A stretch of DNA of 64,000 nt from Subdoligranulum variabile (GTDB taxonomy: Bacteria > Bacillota > Clostridia > Oscillospirales > Ruminococcaceae). The notes under the pieces were generated by a model. It was given only the letters and a program-made list of their open reading frames with translations, was not told the DNA's origin and did no database searches. Both the position numbers and the translations under genes were made by a program. Positions 52,593 to 61,371 of the stretch are shown piece after piece (the stretch's first letter is position 1; each line of letters begins with the position of its first letter). The DNA lies in NCBI GenBank assembly GCA_003343905.1, contig QAKI01000016.1, forward strand, positions 62,001 through 126,000, in the 5' to 3' direction.

Positions 52593-53792
52593 TCAGCGGC
52601 GGGCATGGTCGGCGGCGTCGTTCGCCACCATGACCAGCCCGGCATAGAACATCGGCGCGCGCTTGCGGTCGCGGGCGAGCTTGTAGGGCATCAGCCGCAG
52701 CCAGTGGACCACCTCGTGCATCAGGATGCTGTCCACCTGCTGCGCCGGGTAGCGTTCCGCCAACTGCTGCATCAGGTCCGCCAGCAGCGCGTCATAGGCG
52801 GCGGAACGGGTCAGGGCAAAGTCGATATGGTTGCCCTGCACCGTGACGCGCGGGGTCATCATCATGAACTCATAGCCCCCGTGCAGGCTTTGCAGCAGCT
52901 TGCCGTAGTCGAGGAAGGGGCTTTCGTGCAGGTTGCCGGTGTTGGGGTCGATGAGATACCAGCCCTTGCCGTCGGTGCGGCAGATGATGTTCTCGATCGT
53001 CAGGTCCCCGTGGATGGTGCCCACCGGGTCGGCGGCAAACAGCCCGCGCAGCCGGTCATGGTCGAACAGCCAGTCCAGTTGGCTCAGGTTGCGGTATTCC
53101 TTGCCGTTGATCCACAGCGTGGGGGCTTCCATCAGTTCGTGCAGCGCGCGGGCCTCCCGCAGTTTTTGCAGGTTGCCGTCCACCTTTTTGGCGATGTACT
53201 GTTCGATCTTTTCGGGGTCTGCCGCCACCGCCGTGGGGCGGTAGAGTTTTTCTTCCAGCGTGTCCAGCACTTCATGCAGCACGGCGGCGCTTTTTTCCAC
53301 CGGGTTCGAGTGCAGGTAGCGGAACATACCCACAGCCTGCGGGTCGTAGGTCATATCGTACCAGCAGCAGCCGTCGTCCTGCCCGTCGCGCAGGATCTCG
53401 CACAGGGGCAGGCGGTCCTGCTGGGCGCGCAGCCAGCAAAGCTGCTCGGCCAGTTTGCGCCCGTCGTCCCCGAAGGCGTACTTGCGGTAGAAGGTGCTGT
53501 TTTTATCCATGCAGAGCATGGTGGTGGCGTTGGAACCGGCCGAAAAATCCTGTAAGATCGTGATGCCCTGGTTCATTTGCAAAAAGCGGTCCACCCAGGC
53601 TTTGTTCTGCAGCCCGAAATACTGGCTCAGGAACACGGCCCGGTCCTGGGGGTCGGCCTGGGGCAGCAGGTTCAGATAGCTTTCGCCCGCCGGAGCCGCC
53701 GCCGTGGCCTGATTGACGGCCCCGCGCACCCGTTCCGGCAGCAGGGTAGCCAGCCACATGATGGCCAGCGGTACCAGATACCAGGCGATCAT
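52593..53792 (-). CDS. Membrane-tethered kinase with aminoglycoside-phosphotransferase-like fold
   Basis: 399 aa. One N-terminal TM helix (MIAWYLVPLAIMWLATLL), then a kinase-like domain. The catalytic loop is GTIHGDLTIENII, with the metal Asp in WYLIDPNTG. The start overlaps the stop of the flippase-like gene (ATGA) and has no clear ribosome site, so it depends on coupled translation. With the nucleotidyltransferase and HAD enzyme it could phosphorylate, activate and trim an unusual polymer substituent; this is inferred. Confidence 0.75.
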   Translation of the reverse strand: MIAWYLVPLAIMWLATLLPERVRGAVNQATAAAPAGESYLNLLPQADPQDRAVFLSQYFGLQNKAWVDRFLQMNQGITILQDFSAGSNATTMLCMDKNSTFYRKYAFGDDGRKLAEQLCWLRAQQDRLPLCEILRDGQDDGCCWYDMTYDPQAVGMFRYLHSNPVEKSAAVLHEVLDTLEEKLYRPTAVAADPEKIEQYIAKKVDGNLQKLREARALHELMEAPTLWINGKEYRNLSQLDWLFDHDRLRGLFAADPVGTIHGDLTIENIICRTDGKGWYLIDPNTGNLHESPFLDYGKLLQSLHGGYEFMMMTPRVTVQGNHIDFALTRSAAYDALLADLMQQLAERYPAQQVDSILMHEVVHWLRLMPYKLARDRKRAPMFYAGLVMVANDAADHARR

Positions 53793-54400
53793 CCCGGCAA
53801 CAGCCGCTGCGGGCGCGCCGTGTAGGAACCCAGATACGCCACCCACATGGCAATGGTGTTGAGGGCCAGCCGCGGCAGATTGATGCGGCGCAGGTCCTTG
53901 AACGTGTTGATCAGGCTCCAGCAGAACACCATGCCGTCCAGCTTGAGGGTATCGTTGAAGATGCCGCACACGGCCAGGCAGACGCGCTTGATGGCGTCGC
54001 GCAGCACGACCACCACCGCCAGCGCGGCGGCCAGCAGCACCGCGAACAGCAGATAATACCGCGCGGCCAAATGGGCGGCACTCCCGCCCTGGCCCAGCAG
54101 CGCGAAGGCCCCGAAGCCCAGCGCCACGAACCACACATCCAGGAAGCGGTCCATGATGACGGTAGCCAGCGCAAAGCCGACGCCGGATTTCATCCGCCGC
54201 CCCACAAAGACGGCGCGGAACACATCGCCCAGATGCAGCGGCAGGATGGTATTGATGGCGTACCCGCCCGCCATGCCGCGCAGCATCGCGCCGCGCGAGG
54301 GGCGTTCGTAGATCCGCACGAACTGTTCCCACCGCAGCAGCCGGAAGGCGTGCCCGACGAGGAGCAGCCCTATAGCCAGCAGCAACAATGCCCACATCAT
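53789..54400 (-). CDS. Short UPF0104/LPG-synthase-TM-like membrane protein
   Basis: 203 aa, about five hydrophobic segments. GGYAINTILPLHLGDVFRAVFVG matches the conserved polar loop of the UPF0104 (AglD/MprF membrane domain) family. That family usually has 300 or more residues and seven to eight helices, so this one is short. The missing last helices may be replaced by the TM helix of the following kinase. The gene overlaps both neighbours by ATGA. Confidence 0.75.
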   Translation of the reverse strand: MMWALLLLAIGLLLVGHAFRLLRWEQFVRIYERPSRGAMLRGMAGGYAINTILPLHLGDVFRAVFVGRRMKSGVGFALATVIMDRFLDVWFVALGFGAFALLGQGGSAAHLAARYYLLFAVLLAAALAVVVVLRDAIKRVCLAVCGIFNDTLKLDGMVFCWSLINTFKDLRRINLPRLALNTIAMWVAYLGSYTARPQRLLPG

Positions 54401-56028
54401 GCCCGCTCTCCTCTTTCCTGTTTCTTTTTCTTATGCAGCAGCACGGCATACAGCAGGCCCGCGGCGGCCAGTGCATAGCCCGCGATGTAGGGGGTCAGAT
54501 AATACATAAAGTAGGTGTCCGGCGCGGTCAGGAATACCAGCGGCACACGCGCCGCCAGCGCCCCCGCTGCAAAGAACAGCATCCACTTGCGGCGCACCAG
54601 CAGCACCACGGCGCCGGCAAACAGCAGGGCAAAGGACGGCAGCATCCACCAGGTGGCGTCCACCAGCACGCCCAGACCATCATCCCGGTAGGACAGCGTC
54701 ATGATAAAATCCTGGCGGAACTGCTGATTCAGCGGCCAAGCGCCGATGCTGTTGTAGAGGAAGTCCTTCTGGCTGTCGCGCATGGCTTCCGGCGGGTCGG
54801 TGTACAGCAGCACCGTCGTGGCAAAAGCCAGTTTCTGGTTGGACAGCACCTGATGCTGCTGGACCGTGTTGAAGAATACGCCCAGCCGTTCCCGCAGCAG
54901 CGAACCGGGATATTTGAGCGCCAGTTGGATGATGCCCTTCTGGCAGGCTTTCCAGTCCGCTTCCGTCAGATCTGCATCCGAGCGCACGATCGCGTCCCGC
55001 AGTTCCGGCCCGTGCAGGTTGGAAAGGTCCCGGCATTTCTGCACATCGAAGATCGGGTCGATCATCGCCAGTGCCTCAGCGTCCTCCACCGGGTCGGCAT
55101 CCTGCACGAGCGCCGCCGCCTGATAGGTCAGCGCCACGCGCTGGTAGACCCACGCTTCGCCCATCAGCACGTTGCTGTAGGCATTGCAGGCCAGCGTTCC
55201 GGCCCACAGCACACAGCAGCTGAGGACGGCGGCCACCGGGCGCAGCAGCTTTTTACCGGCCAGAAATGCCAGCAGTACCGGCAGCGCCGCGATATAATAA
55301 ATGGATTCGCTCCGCCAGGAAGCCGTCAGGATGCCCAGCCCCGTAAGCACAGCCAGCTGCCCGGCCGTGATGCGCCGCCCGCGCAGATACCACCACACCA
55401 GCAAAAACACCGTGAACAATTCCGTCCAGGTGGACCAGGTCGAGCGGAACGGCTGCATATTATGCAGGATCACCGGCGGCAGCAAAAACGGGATGTACAG
55501 CAGCGCGAACCATCCCCGCGCCGGGGGCTGCGCCAGCCGTTCGCGGGCCAGAGTCTCCGCTGCCGCCAGGAAGCAACCCACGACGCCCGCGATCAGCAAC
55601 GTCTGGATCAGCACGATGCCGCCAGGCAGCGGAATGAACATCAGGCAGAGGATAAAGACCGCACTGGTAAGGAAGTGCTGCCAAGAATTGGGTTCGAGCG
55701 TGCGGGCCAGCCGCAGCACGTCCAGATCATCGTTGCCCCAGCACCCCGGCCAGACGATGACCAGAACGATCAGCGTAAGGATAAGGTACGGGAGCATCCA
55801 CTGGAGCCAGCGCAGGGTGAACGGGTCCTTGCGCCGGATGTTGCGCACCAGCGTGACGGCACCATGCACCACCGCAAAAGCCAGCAGCAAAAACAGCCCC
55901 TTATAGACAAAGAAGGCCGGTGTATGCCAGTCGTAGCGGAAAAACAGCCGGTCGGTGGCCAGCGTGAGCAGGCACCACAACACCGCGGCTGCGGCTTCTG
56001 CCAGCAGACGTTTTCGAGATTGCAGCAT
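54397..56028 (-). CDS. Large membrane protein of the polysaccharide locus, GT-C-like
   Basis: 543 aa, about 11-12 TM helices. An extracytoplasmic loop after the second or third helix contains WPGCWGNDDLDVLRLAR, an acidic site similar in position to GT-C transferases. The C-terminal third has a soluble loop (DIFDVQKCRDLSNL-like) and further helices. I cannot name the donor or acceptor. GGAAGGAG precedes ATG 56028; the stop overlaps the next start. Confidence 0.7.
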   Translation of the reverse strand: MLQSRKRLLAEAAAAVLWCLLTLATDRLFFRYDWHTPAFFVYKGLFLLLAFAVVHGAVTLVRNIRRKDPFTLRWLQWMLPYLILTLIVLVIVWPGCWGNDDLDVLRLARTLEPNSWQHFLTSAVFILCLMFIPLPGGIVLIQTLLIAGVVGCFLAAAETLARERLAQPPARGWFALLYIPFLLPPVILHNMQPFRSTWSTWTELFTVFLLVWWYLRGRRITAGQLAVLTGLGILTASWRSESIYYIAALPVLLAFLAGKKLLRPVAAVLSCCVLWAGTLACNAYSNVLMGEAWVYQRVALTYQAAALVQDADPVEDAEALAMIDPIFDVQKCRDLSNLHGPELRDAIVRSDADLTEADWKACQKGIIQLALKYPGSLLRERLGVFFNTVQQHQVLSNQKLAFATTVLLYTDPPEAMRDSQKDFLYNSIGAWPLNQQFRQDFIMTLSYRDDGLGVLVDATWWMLPSFALLFAGAVVLLVRRKWMLFFAAGALAARVPLVFLTAPDTYFMYYLTPYIAGYALAAAGLLYAVLLHKKKKQERGERA

Positions 56029-56054
56029 AGATTCTCCTTCCACGGACCGGGCGC

Positions 56055-56807
56055 TCACCGCAGCGCCTCAAAGCCGGCGGCGTTTGCGGGGGATTCGGCG
56101 GCGCGGTATTCGTCCGGCGTGCCGAAGGGCAGGTGCAGGTCGGTGGCAAAGCCGCGGATCTGCGCGCCCTGGTCCGCCAGCACGTTGTAAATGCCCGAAA
56201 CGAAAAATTCTTTATAGTCGCAGTGGTGCAGGTAGGCGGCGCAGGCGTCGGCGTAGGTTTTTTTATCCTTGAAGTAATACGCGCCGCAGATGGCGTCATG
56301 GCTGACCACCTGCTTTTCCACCGTGTGGCAGACGTTGCCCGCGGCGTCGTACTGCACATAGCTGTAGGCCGGGGAATCGCTGGCAAAGGTCAGCAGCGCG
56401 CCCGCCGGGCCTTCGGCAAAGCGGCCCTCGGCGCAGAAATCATAGAACGCGCGGCAGAGGAACAGATGGTCGCAGTCGTTGAACAGCAGCGGTTCGCCGT
56501 CGGGCAGGCCCTCGGCGCCCTTGAGGGCCGTGATGGCCGCCCCCGCCGTGACTTCCGGCAGGGCCACGATGCGTGCATCAGGCCAGCAGGCCCGGATCTT
56601 ACGGTCGATGGCAAAATCCCGGACGTGTTCTTCCAGCACCACAAAAGTCAGGTCGGCGCAGTCCACGAATTTTTCGACGCTGCGCGCCGCCCAGTAAAAG
56701 AACGGCTTGCCGTGGATCTCGATAAGAGGTTTGGGGCAGACGAAGCCATTCTCGAAAAAACGGCTGCCGCGCCCCGCCATGGGCAGGATCAGGTGCAGTT
56801 TGGGCAT
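56055..56807 (-). CDS. Sugar-phosphate or alcohol-phosphate nucleotidyltransferase
   Basis: 250 aa. The nucleotide-binding start LHLILPMAGRGSRFFENGF and PKPLIEIHGKPFFYW are the NTP_transferase signature; NDCDHLF is the metal Asp site. It should activate a phosphorylated sugar or polyol for the surface polymer. It lies 23 nt after the epimerase, with AGGAGG before ATG. Confidence 0.88.
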   Translation of the reverse strand: MPKLHLILPMAGRGSRFFENGFVCPKPLIEIHGKPFFYWAARSVEKFVDCADLTFVVLEEHVRDFAIDRKIRACWPDARIVALPEVTAGAAITALKGAEGLPDGEPLLFNDCDHLFLCRAFYDFCAEGRFAEGPAGALLTFASDSPAYSYVQYDAAGNVCHTVEKQVVSHDAICGAYYFKDKKTYADACAAYLHHCDYKEFFVSGIYNVLADQGAQIRGFATDLHLPFGTPDEYRAAESPANAAGFEALR

Positions 56808-56830
56808 AAGGGTCCCTCCTTCGATGGCGG

Positions 56831-57859
56831 TCAGGCGTTGTCGCGGGCGGCCAGCATCCGGCATTCTTCCGCGATCACGCGGGAAAGGCCGGTCTCGATG
56901 TCCACCTGGGGCGTCCAGCCGTAGGCTTCCCGCGCGTGGGCGTTGTCGCACAGGCTGAACTTGTTGACTTCATGGTCCAGGATCTCCGGCTTGATGCCGT
57001 AGGCCCCGCCGTACAGTTCGGGGTACTTGGCCCAGTAATGGCTGCTGGGGCAGTATTTCGCTTCGATCTCCTTGCCCATCAGGCGGCAGGCGGTGGCGTA
57101 CAGTTCCCGCACCGAATAACTCTGGTTGCTTGAAACATTCACCGCGTCGAAGCCGGGCTGCGGATGGTCGGCCACCCGCAGGGCCAGCGCGATCAGGTCG
57201 TCCACATAGATGTAGTCCCGGCGCTGGTTGCCGTCGGAATGGAACTCCGGCACGCGGTCATAGTACAGTTCCCGGATCATATAGCCCACAAAAGGCGGCT
57301 GCTTGCGCAGGCAGTCAATATGCGGGCCGTAGACGTTGGCGAACCGCAGGCAGGTGACGGTCATGCCGTAGGTATCGGCAAAGCTCTGGCAGAAGCGTTC
57401 GCCGCAGTATTTGGTGTTGGGGTAGATCAGCGTGGGCGGGGCGAAGGAATCCTCCACCGTGGGGAACTCGGTCTCGTTCTCATACATGGCGTTGGTGGAA
57501 GCCTGCACGAGCTGCCGCACGCCGGTGCGGCGGGCGCATTCCAGCAGGTGCACAAGGCCCAGCGTGTTGACCTCCACAGCCTGCACGGGGTCGCTCTGGC
57601 AGTCCGGCAGCGGGGCGATGCCCGCGATATTATACACCACGTCGAACTTTTCCACCTCGAACAGGGCCGGGATGGCCTCGCGGTCCCGGATGTCCATGCG
57701 GCGCACCTCAGGGCCGAAGTCGTGGTCCTCAAATTTCAGGTTGTCCAGATTGCCGTAGGAAAAATTGTCGATGCCCACGACCTCATCGCCGCGCTTCCAC
57801 AGCGCATGCCACAGCTGGCCGCCGATAAACCCGGCCGCGCCCGTTACCAGAACCTTCAT
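56831..57859 (-). CDS. NAD-dependent sugar epimerase/dehydratase
   Basis: 342 aa, extended SDR. GAAGFIGG binds NAD; STNAMYEN and YPNTKYCGE supply the Ser/Thr and YX3K catalytic residues. RFANVYGPH and DYIYVDDL are typical of nucleotide-sugar epimerases. The product sugar cannot be named. It lies 12 nt after the GT2 gene. Confidence 0.93.
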   Translation of the reverse strand: MKVLVTGAAGFIGGQLWHALWKRGDEVVGIDNFSYGNLDNLKFEDHDFGPEVRRMDIRDREAIPALFEVEKFDVVYNIAGIAPLPDCQSDPVQAVEVNTLGLVHLLECARRTGVRQLVQASTNAMYENETEFPTVEDSFAPPTLIYPNTKYCGERFCQSFADTYGMTVTCLRFANVYGPHIDCLRKQPPFVGYMIRELYYDRVPEFHSDGNQRRDYIYVDDLIALALRVADHPQPGFDAVNVSSNQSYSVRELYATACRLMGKEIEAKYCPSSHYWAKYPELYGGAYGIKPEILDHEVNKFSLCDNAHAREAYGWTPQVDIETGLSRVIAEECRMLAARDNA

Positions 57860-57871
57860 AGGGGTACCTCC

Positions 57872-58666
57872 TTACTGCTGCACCGGGATCTCGGTGTAGG
57901 TATATTCGTCAATGATCTTGCTGCGCCATTCCCGCTCGACGAAGGCGCGGGGCCCGCGCAGATACCGCCCGCAGAGTTTGAGCAGGCTGATGCCGAAGCT
58001 GGTGAGCTTGTTGTTGCTGACCTGATCTTCCTCCCGCCAGCTGATGGGGAAGAACAGCACTTTCTGCCGAAGCTGGCAGAGCGCCAGGATCATGCAGTCG
58101 TTGAAATACAGCGTATCGGGGAATTTTTTGTAGTACCCGTTTTTCAGCGGGGCCACGGCGTACAGGTTCAGCCCGCTGCCAAGGTCGGTGATGCGGCGGC
58201 GGGCCACCAGGCTGAACAGGGCGTTGAAGCCGTGGTTGCCCACCACCCGCAGGGTGCTGTAGCCCTGGATGCGGCTGCCCTTCATAAAGCGGGAGCCAAG
58301 GCAGCAGTCATATTTTGTATAGGTGCCGTCCTCCAGGATGGGCAGCAGGTCCGCCACGGCCCCCTGGTCGTCGCCGTGGAGCACCACCAAATGCTCGTAC
58401 CCGTGGGCGGCCGCGTAGCCGAAAGCCACCTTGTGGCTGCCGCCGAGGCCGTAGTTTTCATCATTGCGCAGCAGGCGCACCGGCGCGTCGGGATGACGGC
58501 GCCGCCAGTCCTGCACGGCGGCTTCGGTGCCGTCGGTGGAGCGGTTGTTGACCACGATGCACTCCCCCACCCACGGTGCGACCCGTGGGTCCAGAAGCTG
58601 GGACAGCACGCGGGGGACCTGCTTTTCGCAGTTGTAGGCAGGGATAAATACCAGCAGTTTTTCCAT
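57872..58666 (-). CDS. GT2 glycosyltransferase, polyprenyl-phosphate type
   Basis: 264 aa, GT-A fold. FIPAYNCEKQVPRVL starts the domain, NRSTDGT binds the nucleotide, and HGDDQGAVADLL is the metal motif. It resembles dolichyl-phosphate-mannose synthase-like enzymes but lacks C-terminal TM helices. It is first in a seven-gene operon running to the HAD gene. AAAGGAG precedes ATG. Confidence 0.9.
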   Translation of the reverse strand: MEKLLVFIPAYNCEKQVPRVLSQLLDPRVAPWVGECIVVNNRSTDGTEAAVQDWRRRHPDAPVRLLRNDENYGLGGSHKVAFGYAAAHGYEHLVVLHGDDQGAVADLLPILEDGTYTKYDCCLGSRFMKGSRIQGYSTLRVVGNHGFNALFSLVARRRITDLGSGLNLYAVAPLKNGYYKKFPDTLYFNDCMILALCQLRQKVLFFPISWREEDQVSNNKLTSFGISLLKLCGRYLRGPRAFVEREWRSKIIDEYTYTEIPVQQ

Positions 58667-58722
58667 CAGTCAGGCTCCTTTTTTCGGCATGGATGCAAAA
58701 TCTTGTTGCGGAATCTTGTTTT

Positions 58723-58751
58723 AGAATAGCACAAAACGGCGCGCGCCGCAA
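58723..58751 (-). promoter_or_regulatory. Internal promoter of the polysaccharide locus
   Basis: On the minus strand TTGCGG, a 17-nt spacer and TATTCT with an upstream TG. It separates the locus into an upstream and a downstream transcription unit. Confidence 0.6.
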
Positions 58752-58760
58752 CGGGCCGCC

Positions 58761-60491
58761 TTACCCGGCCCAGCCGTCCACCACCAGCACCTGCAGGCTG
58801 GCTGTGCCGTGGGTCACGGTATAGCGGTCGGCAATGGCAAAGTTTTCCTCGATCCAGGCGTGGAAGGCGTCCATATCCCGCACTTCGGCGTCGTCGTACA
58901 GGACCACATCGGGCAGTTTGCCGGGCACCATCGTGTAATATTCCTCGAACCGGGGGTCGCTGTCGGTGCCGGAGATCACCGACGCCTGGGCCACCGTCAG
59001 CGTGCCGTCGGCCATCAGAAAGCCCAGACCGTTCTGTTCCCCGATGGCCTGCAGCACCGCCTGCCCGGCATAAGGCTCCAGCGCCTTGTAAAGGCACTCC
59101 TGCATATCGGCGGCCTTTTCGTCGGCCCAAATGCCTTTGGCGGGGCCGTGTTCGATGCGCACCAGCGGCGTATCGGCCACATCGGCGGCGCGCCAGCCGA
59201 CGATCTGCACGCACCACAGGCGGCAGACGGCCAGGAACACGATGATGGCGGCCAGCGTAAGCTGCGCCAGCCGCCGCGCGGCGGGCGGTTTCGCGCGGGG
59301 CAGCAGCACCAGCCCGCAGAGGGCAGGCCACGCCAGATACATAAAGGTAGCGGGCAAACCGATGAGCGTGGAGCGCAGGATGAACAGGTAGGCGGCCACG
59401 CCCGGCAGCCACCCCAGCCAGAACAGCGCCGCCGCGCCGGGGCAGCGGCGGGCGCGCCAGAACGCCCAGGCCCCGGCCAGGACCAGCACCGGCAGGAACT
59501 GGCGCTCGTCCAGGCTGCCGTCGCGCACCGCGCGCAGCGTGCATTGCACCACCGCGAACGCGCCCCACAGCCCCAGGCAAGTCCCCACACCGCCGGGCAG
59601 CGCGCCCCGGCGCCAGCGCAGCAGGGCGCAGACCGCCAGCGCCGCCAGCAGCGGCCACAGCAGCGAGCGGGCCACCGGCGCGGCCTGACCGGCCAGCATC
59701 AGCAGGCGCTGCCCGGCGGTGAAGCCGTACTGCGGGTCGTGCAGGATGAGCTGCACCCGCCCCAGAAAGGCGTCGACGTCAAAGCCCATGCCCTGCAGCG
59801 CCCAGAGCAGGAACGCCCCGCCGCAGACCGCACAGCTCCCCAGCAGCAGCCACGCGCCCCGCGGCACGCCGGCCAGCCGGGGTTCGCCGCCCCGGCGGCC
59901 CAGCACGACCATGCCGATCCACAGCACGGCGAAGGCCGCCGCGCTTTGGGGATAGGCCAAAAAACTCAGGCAGGCGCAGACCGCCCCCAGCACCACCAGC
60001 CACGGGCGGCGGAACCCGCGGGTGACATAGTGGTGCAGGCACAGGAACGCCGCCACCGTAAAGTGGAACTGCTGGCCGGTATAGTCCGGCCCCAGGAACC
60101 ACTTGGGAATATACAGGAACAGCGCCAGTGCGGCCAGCCCGGCCCCCGTGGGGCCCAGGTCCCGCCGGAATTCCCGGTAGAATACCCAGCTCATGGCGGC
60201 CTTGCACGCCAGTACCACGGCCCGGAAGAACAGCAGCACCCCGGTGGTGGTGCCGGTCACGCCCATATAAAGGGCCATCAGCGCGGCGGAAGGCAGCGCC
60301 GAAAGCTGGTGCGGCTCCCACATTTCCGCGAACATACGGTCGCCGCTGACCAGCCGGAACCCCAGCGCCAGCGCGTAGGGTTCGTCGATCTCCAGCCCGA
60401 CGAACAGCGTGCGCACCATGGCGGCCGCCGCCAGCAGGACCGCCGCGCCCAGCAGGGTACGGCGGATCGTCTTGTTTGCTGTCATTGCCAC
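58761..60491 (-). CDS. GT39-like (GT-C fold) membrane glycosyltransferase candidate
   Basis: 576 aa, about 11-12 TM helices and a C-terminal soluble domain (about 460-576). The first periplasmic loop holds GLEIDEPYALALGFRL, the acidic position used by PMT/ArnT-type enzymes. These use polyprenyl-linked sugars outside the membrane. GTG 60491 has GAGGTG 5 nt upstream; ATG 60485 is an alternative. Confidence 0.78.
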   Translation of the reverse strand: MAMTANKTIRRTLLGAAVLLAAAAMVRTLFVGLEIDEPYALALGFRLVSGDRMFAEMWEPHQLSALPSAALMALYMGVTGTTTGVLLFFRAVVLACKAAMSWVFYREFRRDLGPTGAGLAALALFLYIPKWFLGPDYTGQQFHFTVAAFLCLHHYVTRGFRRPWLVVLGAVCACLSFLAYPQSAAAFAVLWIGMVVLGRRGGEPRLAGVPRGAWLLLGSCAVCGGAFLLWALQGMGFDVDAFLGRVQLILHDPQYGFTAGQRLLMLAGQAAPVARSLLWPLLAALAVCALLRWRRGALPGGVGTCLGLWGAFAVVQCTLRAVRDGSLDERQFLPVLVLAGAWAFWRARRCPGAAALFWLGWLPGVAAYLFILRSTLIGLPATFMYLAWPALCGLVLLPRAKPPAARRLAQLTLAAIIVFLAVCRLWCVQIVGWRAADVADTPLVRIEHGPAKGIWADEKAADMQECLYKALEPYAGQAVLQAIGEQNGLGFLMADGTLTVAQASVISGTDSDPRFEEYYTMVPGKLPDVVLYDDAEVRDMDAFHAWIEENFAIADRYTVTHGTASLQVLVVDGWAG

Positions 60492-60507
60492 AAAGGCACC
60501 TCGTTTC

Positions 60508-61371
60508 TCAGGGCATTTTCTGCGGCGGCTCCACCCGGCGGCGCAGCAGAGCGTCCCGCGCGCGCCACAGGTAGGGCAGCCAGTTCAGGCAGAAGGCTTC
60601 CCACTTGCACTGCACCCAGTTCTGGGGCTTTGCGGCGCCCCGGACGGCCTGCACGTCGATATAATGCGCCTTCTGCAATACGCGGATGGCCTCGTGGCCG
60701 GTGGGGGTCTCCTCCGGCGTGCAGTAATCCGGCCCCAGCACCCGGAACCGCCCGGGCTGCTCGGCCACCAGCCGGTTGAGCTGGCTCTCGTCATGGAAGC
60801 GGGCGATGACGCCCCGGCGCAGGTCCTCGTCGGTGCGGGCCTTGAGTTCCCGGCACAGTTCCAGATAGGCCGCGCTCTGCCCGCCGTTGAGGCCCCCCGC
60901 CACATACCAGGTCCCGCAGTTGTAGGGGATGCAGGCGCGGCTTTTGCGGCGGCGTTCATAGGGGTGGAAGAGAGGGTCCTTCCCGTAGTACGGCAGGTGG
61001 CACACCACCGTAAGGGCCTGGCCCGCGGCGGCGTCGGGCAGCAGTTCCGCCGCCGTCACGTCCCGCAGGCAGCGCAGGTTGGCGTTGGCGAAAAACAGGT
61101 AGTCGTACCCGGCCAGCGCCGTTGCCTGCCCCAGAAAAGCGTCGAACCGCTGCATGGTGCTGTAGGGCCAGGGCAGGGCCTCCTGCGGGATGCGGCGCAC
61201 GTCGGGCGCGTCCTCATAGTCGATGGCGGGCGCGTCGGTGAACACAAAGAACGTGCGCTCACAGTCCGGCAGAAAATGCGCCCGGAAATTGGGGTAAAAG
61301 TCCTTCCAAAAAACCTGATACGCGCCGGTACACAGGTACAGCACGGCCACGCGGGGACGGTTCGCACTCAT
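60508..61371 (-). CDS. GT6-family (ABO-type) glycosyltransferase with an NXN motif
   Basis: 287 aa. FFVFTDAP (41-48), WPYSTMQRFDAFL (68-80), YLFFANANL (91-99), WYVAGGLNGG (155-164) and FHDESQLN (192-199) follow the order of motifs in vertebrate blood-group A/B and alpha-1,3-Gal transferases. The metal DXD is replaced by NAN (96-98), as known for bacterial GT6 members that work without metal. It should add alpha-1,3-GalNAc or Gal, a host-like epitope; the donor cannot be told. The start overlaps the flippase stop (ATGA). Confidence 0.9.
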   Translation of the reverse strand: MSANRPRVAVLYLCTGAYQVFWKDFYPNFRAHFLPDCERTFFVFTDAPAIDYEDAPDVRRIPQEALPWPYSTMQRFDAFLGQATALAGYDYLFFANANLRCLRDVTAAELLPDAAAGQALTVVCHLPYYGKDPLFHPYERRRKSRACIPYNCGTWYVAGGLNGGQSAAYLELCRELKARTDEDLRRGVIARFHDESQLNRLVAEQPGRFRVLGPDYCTPEETPTGHEAIRVLQKAHYIDVQAVRGAAKPQNWVQCKWEAFCLNWLPYLWRARDALLRRRVEPPQKMP

